NCBI GenBank assembly: GCA_019693395.1
Contig: JAAMXP010000958.1
Span: 7,096 to 46,775, forward strand
Source: Ettlia oleoabundans
Lineage: Eukaryota; Chlorophyta; Chlorophyceae; Chlamydomonadales
DNA: 39,680 nucleotides
Reading direction: 5' to 3'
Shown here piece after piece: positions 10,471 through 20,801 of the stretch (its first letter is position 1; the number at the start of each line of letters is the position of its first letter). The position numbers and the translations under genes were made by a program. The notes under the pieces are model-generated. The model was not told the origin of the DNA, ran no database searches, and was given only the letters and a program-made list of their open reading frames with translations.

Positions 10471-12957
10471 CTACACCAGGCGGTACAGCACCTTGCTGCG
10501 CCCTTCAAACGGAAGCTCGCTGATACGGATGCCTGGGGCCTTGGCTGCCAGGTATTGCAGAAACTGCTCGTAGCTTTTCACGGGCCGCCCGCACAGCAGT
10601 CGTCTACACATGGCACAGGCAACAAAAGGCGCCAAAGGAAAAAATCAGCAATCGGCTTGGTAGCTCCAGACGCCAGTGCTGCTTGCCACTCATTCCACAC
10701 CTTCAAATCCCACCGCTAGGCTACTACAGTCAATGTAGTGCAGCGAGTGGCATTTTACTGCATCAGCCCATGTATTCACCTAGGGAACTCGCAACTGTAG
10801 ACGCAGCATGGCACAACAGCGAAGGGCTTGCCATGCGCAATGGCCAGGTCCACAATGAATTCTGCAGTAAAACAGGAGGCCCGAAAGGTTCATGCGCTGC
10901 TGGCCCAACATTAGACAGCGCACACAACATGCAGCGTCACCAGACAGCACCCACAACGTACCTGTGGCCTGGTCAGGGTGCTGCAAAGGAGAAATAGGCA
11001 AAGATGAGTTATTGTTAAGAGTTGATGATGATGCAATGACCCAGCTTGTGCTGAACAGGTCAGCTCAGGTGCCACACTGCCACCCAACCTGCACATCGCA
11101 CTCCTGAATGCCAGAGTGTCAAGAACAAAGGTTGCCATTCAGCACTCACCATGCCTACAACCACGCTGCACTGGGTGAGGCGCTGCCAGGCCTCTGTGGC
11201 ATCGCACACCTCGGGCGCCTGCTGCTGCTGCAACTGCTCCAGCTCCCGCTGCAGCACAGAAGCCTGCAGTGCATGGAACTGCTGCTGCCCCACTGGTTGA
11301 ACAGCTTCCTCTGCAGCAGCCGCTACTGTCGCATGTAGGTTTGAGGCAGGCGTTGCACACCAGCGCTGGTTGTCATCTTCCGAATCGCTGTCCACGGGGA
11401 TGCTCCACGCCACAGCAGCCTTGTGCCTGGGCAGCGCCAGCCTGTCCACAGGCGGTGGCGTCGCTGTGGGTGGCACTTCATTGGCTGTTGATGGGAGGCG
11501 TTGTTTTGAGCTGCTGCTTCTGCTGCCCTCTATAAGCTGTTCGTCCACCGGCTCACCCGGCCCCTCAAGTTGGTGCAGGGATGCCGGCTGGCACCACCGG
11601 CTGTCCCGTGCCTGACGGCGCGCCTGCTCAAAGATGGCTGGCCACTCAGCTGGCATGCCAGTTAAGGGTCCAACTGGACCCCTGCCCTGCCAATCATCTT
11701 CCAATCCTAAAGGAGTGCTATCCATGCTGCACATACTGCTAGCCAGACTGCTGCTGCTGCTGCTCCTGCTGCTGCTGAAATTGTTGAGGCTGCTGCTGTT
11801 GGCAGTGAGGCACGCTGCCAGCCCTGGGGTGACCACTAGCCGCAGGTGGTGAGGTAACAGCGCCGCAGAGCCCGCTGCTTGCACATCCTTGGTGCTTCCT
11901 GGCACTTGCTGCGACGGGTCTTGAAACTGTCGCTGCTGTGCTAAGGTGCCGGCCTGCTCTGCTAAAGGCGCAAATGCTCCCCACTGCCTGTCGTTGTAGC
12001 GAGCAAAAGCGCTGTTCCAATGGTAGAAGCCGTTCTGCAGGACAGCGAGGCAGCAGTGACTGTGTAGGATGTTGGGAGTTACAAGATCAAAGGGCTGGCT
12101 TACGTTACAGGGAAGGGCATAAGCCACATGTCTACAGTCTGAGTGAATGCTCCACCTGCACAACTAGTGCACTGGCATCCCCAACAAGAAGCAGACCGCT
12201 CGTGCTGTACCACCCGTACCAGCAACCACTTAGCGCGCTTCTGCAGCTCCAGCGGGCGGGGCTCCAACACAGTGACTGGCATGTCATTTAAGTTGAGCTG
12301 CATGGCAAGACAGACACTGAACACAGGTGAATGGCAATGCAGAAGGCCGAGGCAACCTGGGGGTGGGGGGGTGGTAAACAGCAATTTGATCCAATGCATT
12401 GTACCGCGCACCAACTCGAATGCCAGCTCGCCCTTGCCGCCAGCCACATCTGCATACAAGGGAGACGTGAGCGAGCGCCTGTTTGAGTGCTGCCTGCTGC
12501 CTACAAGGGACATTCCGCATCAGTGCTCATTTCTGTGGGACTGGAGAGCAAGCCTTGCAAGCAATCAAGCTTACTCCCACCGCCAAACCTTGCTGGCTGC
12601 TCACCCAGCACGCCTGTGCCCTCTCTCAATGTCTCCCGTCCAAAGGTGTCTATCAGGAACCTGCAGCAGCAACGGCAGCAAGAAATGCCAGCTCACAGCC
12701 AGAAATGCCAGCTCACAGCCAGCTTCAAATCCGAGCAAACCTGCCCATGGCTGTATTACAAGGGCCATTCCTGCTAAGGCACACACAGTCTGTCCTAAGC
12801 ACCTGCGAAAAATGCTGGCCCGGAATTTGTTCCTGGGTTGTGACCGTCGCTGGGTGGACCGCCGTGGAATGCCAGAGCTAGCAATCATGCTGCTGCTGCT
12901 GCCACTGAGGGCCGCTTGAAAGGCATCCCTGCAGCAAGAGGCATGAGGAAGGACCAA
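10471..12957 (-). CDS. SAM-dependent methyltransferase-like protein (DVAGGKGELAFEL family)
   Basis: Eight exons give 483 residues in perfect phase: 12803-12957, 12605-12660, 12412-12449, 12214-12297, 11150-12034, 10962-10980, 10780-10861, 10471-10603. The N-terminal part reads RNKFRASIFRR then FLIDTFGRETL. DVAGGKGELAFEL follows, a glycine-rich motif I like for SAM binding, then VTVLEPRPLELQKRA. The end has GMHPDQAT, KPFAVVPCCV, RPVKSYEQFLQYLAAKAPGI and a final LYRLV. I know this order from a eukaryotic (fungal/algal/plant) methyltransferase-fold family without an established substrate. The large fifth exon adds ~200 low-complexity residues, with a Ser tract coded by a CTG/CAG-rich stretch (11745-11815) and Gln runs, probably disordered. 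The first ATG is uncertain: 12957 or the in-frame 12888. Confidence 0.8.
12681..12720. repeat. Perfect 20-bp tandem duplication
   Basis: AGAAATGCCAGCTCACAGCC occurs twice back to back (12681-12700, 12701-12720), inside intron 1 of the methyltransferase gene. Confidence 0.95.
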
Positions 12958-13722
12958 TCAGCAACCCATGTCGGTCGTGTCATGGCGAAGTACCTGTTTT
13001 GAGCACCGTGACTGCCTGCCAACAAATTGCAAGGCGCACATTAACAAGTGCGGCATGCTGCAACTGCAAGCAGAACATGCCAATCATGCAACGAATGAGC
13101 TTTGCATAAGTTTGCTGCCACAAGGACATCTGTACAGGCCTTTCGCTCACTTGTGTCCGGCAGCCCCTTCATCTGCCTGCAGACAACAGAAAACCCACAA
13201 CCCCCCCAAAAAAACACGTTTATGCTAAATTTGTTCACCAAACGGCAGTATTACACAGGGCTGAGGAGTGCTGGGAGGGGTGGGAGTGGCAGAAACTTGC
13301 AGCAGGCGATGGACAGGAGGAGAGGAGTGGCCAAATCGGCGCCCGCCGCCACAAAAGGCACCCACATCGCTGTGTGCCGCATCGCTCGAATCACCTGCAT
13401 TATGATGCACTCTCCAGCTATTAAAGAGAGCCGAGCAGCGGGGCGAGGCATCTGCGCTTCGTCCTCAGCCCCAGCGTGCATACCGAGAAGCAAGGGGGCG
13501 ATGCTGGCGTAGCGCCACAACCGACTCCTCCCTCTCTAGATTGGATGGGAATGCCAGCGGAATGAGACGTTGGGTCGCTTGCGGTACAGTTGTGTACCGC
13601 GTCCTGCGGCGAGAGCTGTTTGTAGAGGGGCTGGCGTGGGTCGGATTATTATGATAGTCGCGATGTATGACGATGTCTTTTGCTACGTGTTGCATGTCTG
13701 TGAATCAGTGCCCAACACTGTA
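12958..13722. promoter_or_regulatory. Divergent promoter region, methyltransferase / ALKBH6
   Basis: About 765 bases separate the two divergent ATGs. A CCAATCAG box lies at 12954-12961, right at the methyltransferase start. No supported ORF. I could not place a TATA box. Confidence 0.4.
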
Positions 13723-14913
13723 ATGGACCCGAACCTTGAGCTCGAAAAGTTTAGAGTGGGATCACTTCCTACAATTTACTATGTACATGATTATGTCAAA
13801 GTTGAGGAAGAGGCTAGGTTGCTGCAACAAGTCAGGGCCAGCAAGCAGCAGTGGAAGACGGTGTCAGGTGCGCATCGGCCTGCCACGCTTCTGCTGGTAG
13901 TATGCACAGCTGGCAGTCGTGGCCCTTAAAATGAACAATACAGCTGCGCATTTTCTGTGCGGCAGGACGCAAGCTGCAGAATTTAGGCGGCATGGTGCTT
14001 AAGAAAGGGCTTGTTGCGGCGGCAATGCCCAGCTGGCTGTCGCCCCTGCTCTCGAAGCTGGCGGCAGACACGGGCATATATGGCAGTGAGGGCCAGCTGC
14101 CCAATCACGTGCTTGTGAACGCGTATCAGCCGGGTGAAGGAATCCTGCCGCATGAAGACGGGCCCTTGTATCACCCAGCAGGTAGGCCAGGAAGTAAGTT
14201 GGTGGTTGGGATGGACGTGTGCAAATCCTCCTTGCGCTGACCAGTGGCGCACCTTTGCTTGCAAATGTCTTGCTAAACCTCTACATTTTTCTGTAACAAG
14301 TGCCATTACTGTAGTTGCCATTCTGAGCCTAGGAGCCCCTGCAGTGGTGCGTTTTGCACGCAAGCGCATTGAGGCAGATGTGGAGGCAGGTGGGTTGTGG
14401 AACGCAGGGTCCTGGTAGCAGGCAGGAAGCAGGAAGGTGTACATGCAACAGAGATATGGCATGCACGCATGGCCGACCGAATGCATGTTTATGGGCTGCA
14501 TGCAGATGCGGCATCAGAAGGCGGCGAGCGCACGCACAGCCATGAGCTTGTGGCCTCAGTGGCCTGCATGCCGCGGAGCCTATTGGTCTTTAGGTGAGGC
14601 CGGCAGCATGGTGGCTGGAAAGTGCATCTTTGCGCATGCGTTCCCTCATCAGCTTCCCAAGTGGATTTTGCTTTGTGCTCTTTGTGTGCTCGAACCTTCT
14701 CTCCGTTTTCTGTCACCTGTGCGCAGGGATGAAGCTTATTCGGACTGTTTGCACGGCATAATGGAGACGGCAGTGGAGGATATTGATGCCAGCGTAGTCA
14801 ATGCGCAGCAGGCAGGAATAGAGATTGGGCAGCGCCTCCCTCGTGGTGCAGAACGTATATCCTTGACGGCGCGCCGTGTGCTACACACCTACAGCCTAGG
14901 CATCCGACTATGA
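13723..14913 (+). CDS. ALKBH6: ALKBH6, AlkB-like 2-oxoglutarate/Fe(II) dioxygenase
   Basis: Five exons (13723-13867, 13966-14181, 14315-14389, 14506-14593, 14727-14913) give 236 residues, close to human ALKBH6 (238). Landmarks in order: LPTIYYVHDYV, then GRKLQNLGG across a splice. The catalytic segment is LVNAYQPGEGILPHEDGPLY with the HxD iron ligands (H-E-D), followed by AILSLGAPAVVRF. The distal iron His is in AYSDCLHGI, and the 2-oxoglutarate-binding Arg pair is in RISLTARRV. AlkB-family enzymes oxidatively demethylate nucleic acids; ALKBH6 substrates are poorly defined, with an RNA/DNA repair role reported in plants and animals. All iron and co-substrate residues are present, so it should be active. 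The ATG at 13723 matches the family's N-terminus; an in-frame upstream ATG at 13570 would add unrelated sequence. Confidence 0.92.
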
Positions 14914-15154
14914 CCGGACTCCTTGTTGCTGCATAGCTTCTGTTGACTTTCTCGCTTGCCCTTTGTCCCTGCTTCTTTTGTTGCTCTTGTTTACACGTGG
15001 TAGCAGTAGGCGTACAACCACCGCCTCGAAGGGCTCACCAACTCAGAAAGCATGTCACAAGATAAGCAAGGGACATACAGGAAAGGGCATGCGGCCAAAC
15101 AGAAAAGGACATGAAATGGGTGCAGACCAAATGTGGTCAGCGCCAAGTAAAGGT

Positions 15155-15159
15155 TGTAA
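15155..15159 (+). terminator. TGTAA poly(A) signal, ALKBH6
   Basis: TGTAA lies 242 bases after the ALKBH6 stop. Confidence 0.5.
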
Positions 15160-15333
15160 ACGGGTCTTGCAGGCTCCTGTACCAATTTGCTGAGTGGCCG
15201 GGGAATTCGTAGAGGTGATATTGGGAGGGTCGGTACAGCCCATGCAGTCGACGATGACAAAACTACGAGCTGCGCACAAGCTGGATATGTGACCCGTGCC
15301 TGGCAAGTGCGGGATTCTGGCAGGCCTGACAGG

Positions 15334-15338
15334 TTACA
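15334..15338 (-). terminator. TGTAA poly(A) signal, FBPase
   Basis: Plus-strand TTACA, 127 bases past the FBPase stop on the minus strand. Confidence 0.5.
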
Positions 15339-15464
15339 TAGGAGCTGCTGCTATTGCCATACTATAGGGCAGCAAATGCATGCAGACACTTCACAAACAG
15401 CACTGCAGTGGCCCTGCCAGTTGGGACTGATAGGTGTAGATGCTGTCATTTAATGCTTGCCGCA

Positions 15465-17836
15465 TCACTGCGCCTCAGCCTCCTGCTTGAACTTCTCAAT
15501 CAGCTCCACCTCCTCCTTGCTGCCCAGGTAGATGGGCGCTCTGCAAATGCGTGGTGCAACGAGTTGTTCTTCACTACCAACTAGCAACAACAGGAAAGAC
15601 TCACTTAGGAGCAACCCCCACAACCCTGCTGCATGGGCAGGTACTGAGCTGGAATGCTGCCACTGCACCGCAGCCTCTCGCTTCTTGCACACTTGTGTTG
15701 GCCCTGACCCGCATCCCCACCTGTCATGAATGCCGTCTGGCATGATTTCCATGCAACGCTGGGTACCCGTGATGGCCTTGCCCCCAGCCTGCTCCACAAG
15801 CATGGCCATAGGGAAGCACTCGTACAGCACACGCAGCTTGCCCTGCAGCCACAGGCAGCACGAGCGCAGGTGGGGGTGTGTGAGTGTGCGTAGCCAAGGC
15901 ACTTCAAGAACAGTGAAAACCAGCAACCATCGGACACACCGCTGACATTCTTTGTTTACCTGCAGCTTGTGCTCGAGCCCCGGTCCCCCCACCCCATTCC
16001 ACCCCCCCATCTCACCCCACCCTCAGGGAATACCTGCCATGCCCTTTTAATTCAATCCCAGCCGTGCACCCACGCACCTTGGGGTTCTTCTTGTCCGCGG
16101 GGTACATGAAAATGCCGCCATAGAGCAGGGTGCGGTGCACATCAGCCACCATAGAGCCCACGTACCGCAGGCTGTAGGGCTTGCCATTGTTATACGTGCC
16201 GGCCTTGCACGCTTCCACATACCTGCGCATGCAGCAGGATGGTGCTTGCTGAGGCAAAACAACCTCTGGGCAGGGTACAGTGGCAATCAAGACAGCAGTT
16301 CACACCAGCTATTGCATCCAAGATGATGTTTGCACGTTAATGGGGCATGGGGGCCGCCGCACAAAGAGGTGGCGCGAGTGTTGCCAGTCCCCGCCCTTGT
16401 AGCTGCTGAGTTGCAAGCAACTTACTTCTTGGTGGCTGGGTCCCAGTTGACTGAGTTGCCCTCATTGATGGAGTAGATGGGCCCCCGGGAAGGAATTTGC
16501 ACATTGGGGTGCGTGATCACAAACTCGCCTGCGCACGCAGGGGGAGGGGGGGNCCGGCTTGGGGTGGCAATGTAGTTTTCTGCTGATTACTGCCATTTGA
16601 GCTGCGTGAACTGTCAGATTGAGACTCCTTCGCAATCAATGCAGCCAGCTTGGCGTGTCGATGAGCTGGAACGCAGCTCACCCAGCGTGGGGTCGAGAGT
16701 GAATCCCGCCACCCCCTTGCCGGTGGTGATCATCATGTAGCTCATGCTGCCGTACATGCAGTAACCCGCAGCCACCATCTCAGTCCCAGGCTGCAGGCAG
16801 GAGGCAGCATCAGATGTAGCAGGATACACAGGTGTGCACAAAAGCAGGTGCCACGGCAGCAGAAGGCGCGCTGGGCAGGTTCCGTTTTGCAAAGGTGTTT
16901 GGCAATGCACACTTTCCGAGCCCTTTTGCCAATCTCACTTACTTACAGCTCCCTGCATGCTCAAGGACTTTGAACCCACACCCAGCCTGACACCCACCCG
17001 CATCACGTCCTCGAGCGAGCACTGCCCTGAACCTGGGTTCTTGGCTTTGTAAATGCCAAAAATTGTCCCCACTGCACGCAGTGTGCGAAGCAAACCTCGA
17101 TGGGTTGGCCACATGCAATGAGATGTACCACGGGCACGGCAGCGGCATGTACATGCGCAACATAATTGCAGCAACTGCAACAACATGCGTCCAGCAGCCA
17201 CAGCACTGGCATTGAGCCCTCATGGAAGGCTCAGCGTACCCGACACGCCGCAGTCAATGTTGGATGATCCGTCCAGCGGGTCAAACACAACCACATAGTC
17301 ACCGCGATAGGATTCTTCGATGAAGATTGGTTCATCTTCCTCCTCAGTGATCTGCAGATATACGAAACAAGGGGCGCAGTGCCAGCCAGGGACAATAGCA
17401 GTTGAAAGAGGGGATGAAAGCCGACGGATACCAGGTGCGGCACAAAGGCAGACGAAGGATAAACTGCAACAGCGGAAAATGCTACCCATAGCTTGCGGCA
17501 ATTGCGAGTCCACCCGGGGAATGAGAAAGGGCGCCGCTTACCAGGATGCAGCACTGCCCCGAGCGGCGCAGCGAGTTTTTGAAAACTTCGTTGGCCACCA
17601 AATCCAACTTTTTCTGGTCCTCACCCTGCACATTGCTGCTTCCAGCCAGGCCCATCATACCTGCCAGCCCGGCCTGCATTCAGCACAAGCAGCAACTGGA
17701 TTAGGGAGCGTGCAGCGTGGTGCAGGCACACATGCAATGTGTGGCGGCAGCAAACCATAACTCTTCCTCACGCAGTGGCCCCATTAGCTGCCTGAGCGAG
17801 ACACTTGCAGGCTGATATGCTTGCAAGCGGGAAGCA

Positions 17837-17885
<49 letters not shown>

Positions 17886-18300
17886 GGCAGCCCTGTGCAA
17901 ATTCTTTCGTAAGGGGCGAGGCCTCGGCCCAAGCCAGGTTGGGAGTCCTGTTGCTGCCACGCACCCGCCGCACGGCGGAGCTGACAAACTTGCAGCCCAC
18001 ACCAATGGCGTTGAGCAGCACGGTGAGGTGGCCACGAGCATTGGGGGATCTGTGTTGCTGGGTGAGGATCCAGGCGCTGAGGGTCAGTGGATCGGTCTGC
18101 ACCACAGGCAGGTGGTGGCAGCGGCAGGTGAGAAGGTTGGTGCCAGCTGTGGGGATGCAGGCGACTCCACTTTGCGTGTGCTCAGGCCCTGTAAGAGCCA
18201 TCCCGCAGATGCTGTGCGCTACGGCTCAGGGTTCGCCAGAAAACGTCTGTGCGCAACAAACCTGCAGCAGCGTCGGGTCCACGGCGTCGTTCTGGGACAT
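15465..18300 (-). CDS. FBP: Fructose-1,6-bisphosphatase, cytosolic type
   Basis: Ten exons give 347 residues with every phase consistent: 18262-18300, 17965-18096, 17542-17673, 17240-17351, 16998-17071, 16682-16790, 16426-16528, 16078-16222, 15721-15842, 15465-15540. It removes the 1-phosphate of fructose-1,6-bisphosphate in gluconeogenesis/sucrose synthesis. Motifs: [17 protein letters not shown], the metal site [57 protein letters not shown] and [12 protein letters not shown]. The protein starts MSQNDAVDP with no transit peptide and lacks the three-Cys redox loop of the plastid enzyme, so I call it the cytosolic form. Sequence upstream of the ATG in the same frame stays open but does not resemble a plastid presequence. 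One ambiguous base (N at 16553) lies in an intron. Confidence 0.93.
15978..16018 (-). other. Four-tract G-quadruplex candidate in FBPase intron
   Basis: On the sense strand there are G4, G7, G4, G6 and G4 runs with loops of 1-6 bases. It lies in the intron between exons 8 and 9 (15843-16077). Confidence 0.55.
17841..17884. repeat. (CAGG)11 tetranucleotide repeat
   Basis: Eleven uninterrupted CAGG units lie in FBPase intron 2; the sense RNA carries (CCUG)n. A similar array sits at 20759-20801. Confidence 0.97.
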
Positions 18301-19977
18301 TGCAGCGGCACCGGCGATGTTGGGCTGGCGATTGCAGAGTTTACAAGGATCGGCAGCGCCGAAACTGCGCGTGGGGCCTGTGAGCAAACAAAGGAAGTGG
18401 GGCAGCTGCGAAGGGGGCTCTGGTGCGCAGCACGGATTCCCAATAAGTTGGGTACTACGCGATTGAGGGCGATCGGTTATTTACGCTTGGTGACCTTGAT
18501 GCATCCACAGGGTACCGCCTGCAATACATTTGCTGCTTCAGTGGGCTGGGAACTTGGGGGTGTAATATTGTTCGTAGAAAGCGGCCTTGAAACACGATTC
18601 CGTTTCAACGTTGCCGTCATGTTGCCTCTCGTCCGACCTTGACGGGGTTCGACTGAAGTCCTGTGCATCGCACTTCAACAGCTTGGACAGCCATCCCAAG
18701 GCCATGAGGCGGCAAGAAAGGGCAGATCAGCAATTGCGCTCAGTATCCAATGCCGTTACGCAGCCGGCGCTCCTGCCAGCATCGCCGCCCCCGCTTCCAC
18801 CACCAGCAGCGCCACAGCAGCAGTTGTCCCAGCATGAGCAGCAGAATGTGCAGGACTTTGCGCTTGTAGCCCAGGGGGTAACCTGTTCAATGATGCCAAC
18901 ATCTCTGCCACCCAGCTTCTCAGCGCAATACCCCATGACGCCAGAGGCCAGCAGCAAGCCTATTGCCTCAGCCACCACAACTTGTCGTAGAAAAGTTGCA
19001 CAAACTGACCACCAGTAGTGACGGGGGCGAATCCTCCTCCTTGCCGCAGCTGTCGCCACCTGCATCAGGTGCATATAGTCGCTACAAGTCGGTGCTCTAT
19101 GCACGGCATGCCAGCACACTTTTCCAAGCTTCGATTGCGATGCAGCGCATGCCAAGGAGCAAATGCCTGGCCCTCACTGCCCCACCACTAACAAGCAGAG
19201 GAGTTGATCGGGATTAGCACAAACATGATCCATCCCGCCTGTTTGGTACCACTGTGCAGGCTTTCCGGCCATCATGTACCGGCCCATGCATGGGCCCGAA
19301 GATTTGGCTCCCAGGCAGGGCCGCCAGCCCTTGAGCCTATATTGCTGCGCTTGTGGATTTCGTGGGCCATCCACCTGCAGGTGGTTTGCATACTCATTGC
19401 AGTTGCCATTGCTTTTTGGCAGGGGTAACAGGTCATATGTGGGGTATATAACGCAACACACAAGCCTGCAGGTTGCTGCGCCCACCCAACTGAACCTGCC
19501 TATTCGGCTGCTGCAGACGCCGCTGTGGAGTGACGCGAATCCTTTGGGCGGTAGCTACTTTGGGGCTTGGGATCTCTTGCAGCAGTGTCGGAGCGGATTA
19601 CAAACATTATTGCCCTCGCTGCAAGGCACATGTGGCAACAGCCTAATACTTGTGATCACATGCCATGATCTCTAGCCGGACGCCAGCATTATCTTCTTAT
19701 CTTGCCAAACAATGTGTGTTCTTGTGGCAACAATCACAGCCTGACGCATTGGTCCTTGGAATGTTCTAAGCGTCCTCCTTGCATTTGGTTGCCTTTCCGC
19801 CCCTCAATCATTTGAACTTCACAAAAAGAAACCTGGGGGTGGAGTGACCTCAACCCACTCTGTTCAGTACGCAAATGGTTGCCAGCAGCTCACACAATCA
19901 CTTGCACTGCTGTCGTTGCTACGAGTTAGTGCATCTTAGCAGAGGTGAGCAGAGACTATGGTTTCTGATCAACACTA
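18301..19977. other. 1.7-kb region without a resolved gene
   Basis: This lies upstream of FBPase and downstream of a LEA-like gene, both minus strand. Two stretches look partly coding but fit no family. A minus frame at 18727-19155 has a hydrophobic segment (AEAIGLLLASGVMGYCAEKL). Plus frames at 18700-19200 are Pro/Gln/Ser-rich. A minus TGTAA (plus TTACA at 19608-19612) may end the LEA-like transcript. FBPase promoter elements must be near 18301 but none stood out. Confidence 0.4.
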
Positions 19978-20758
19978 CTAAGCAGCATGCTCTGTGTTGC
20001 CGGTGGGTGCCTGGGTGTCCACAGACGGTGCAGCATCCTTCACTTTGCCACCCGCTGCCTGCATCATGTCGCCTGTGGACAGCACAGCAGTGGAGGCAGC
20101 CTGGGTGGCAGCCTGCTTGACAGCATCCGCGGTGGCACTTGCAATATCAATGGCTTTGTCCTGGGCAGCAACAGCCACTGCAGCAGCGTCGTCCTGCAAC
20201 AGCAGATCAGGGATGATGGCCGTTAATCACCGTGAATATGCCGTCAACATGTGCACCTCCCATGACGAAGGAATATGTGCTGTCTCTCAGCATGCACTAT
20301 TCTGCTGTCCCCTACCCAGCCAACCCTACCTTGGTGACTGCAGCTGCTTGCTCAGCAACATCACGCGCCTTTGCCACCCCCTCAGCTGTCACGGCTTTGC
20401 CGGCCCCCAGAGCCTGTCCTGCCCTGTCCTGGGCAACAGCGGCTACCTCAGCTGCCTTAGAATGCGCAGCTGTGGCAGCATCAGCCGCCAGGGCGGAGCC
20501 AGCATCGAGAGCACTGCCTGCCTTTGCCTTGGCAGCGTTGGTAGCTTCAGCTGCTTTAGCCTGAGCTGTGGTTGCAGCTATCGCTGCCTTGCCCTGTACA
20601 GCCGTGCCCAGCTGTCCAGCCTTGTCAGCAACCGCCGTGGATACCTGCTGCAGCCCTTCAATAGCTGCACGCCAACCCAAGGTGGTCAGTGTCTTAGTGT
20701 GCCGTGGTAAAAGAGACTCTGATCAAACTTGCCAACCAGCACCACATCACAAGTTAAA

Positions 20759-20801
<43 letters not shown>

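Larger units (their letters stand above)
14914..15464. other. 3' intergenic between convergent ALKBH6 and FBPase
   Basis: It contains the poly(A) signals of both genes, pointing at each other about 175 bases apart. No gene was seen. Confidence 0.6.

Noticed and set aside
17821..18642. Plus-strand 273-codon ORF
   Set aside because: It starts in the CAGG repeat and is antisense to FBPase exons 1-2.
18727..19155. Minus ORF with a hydrophobic segment as a membrane-protein gene
   Set aside because: The frame ends in Cys/Gly low complexity and could not be joined to other exons. Noted only in the region entry.
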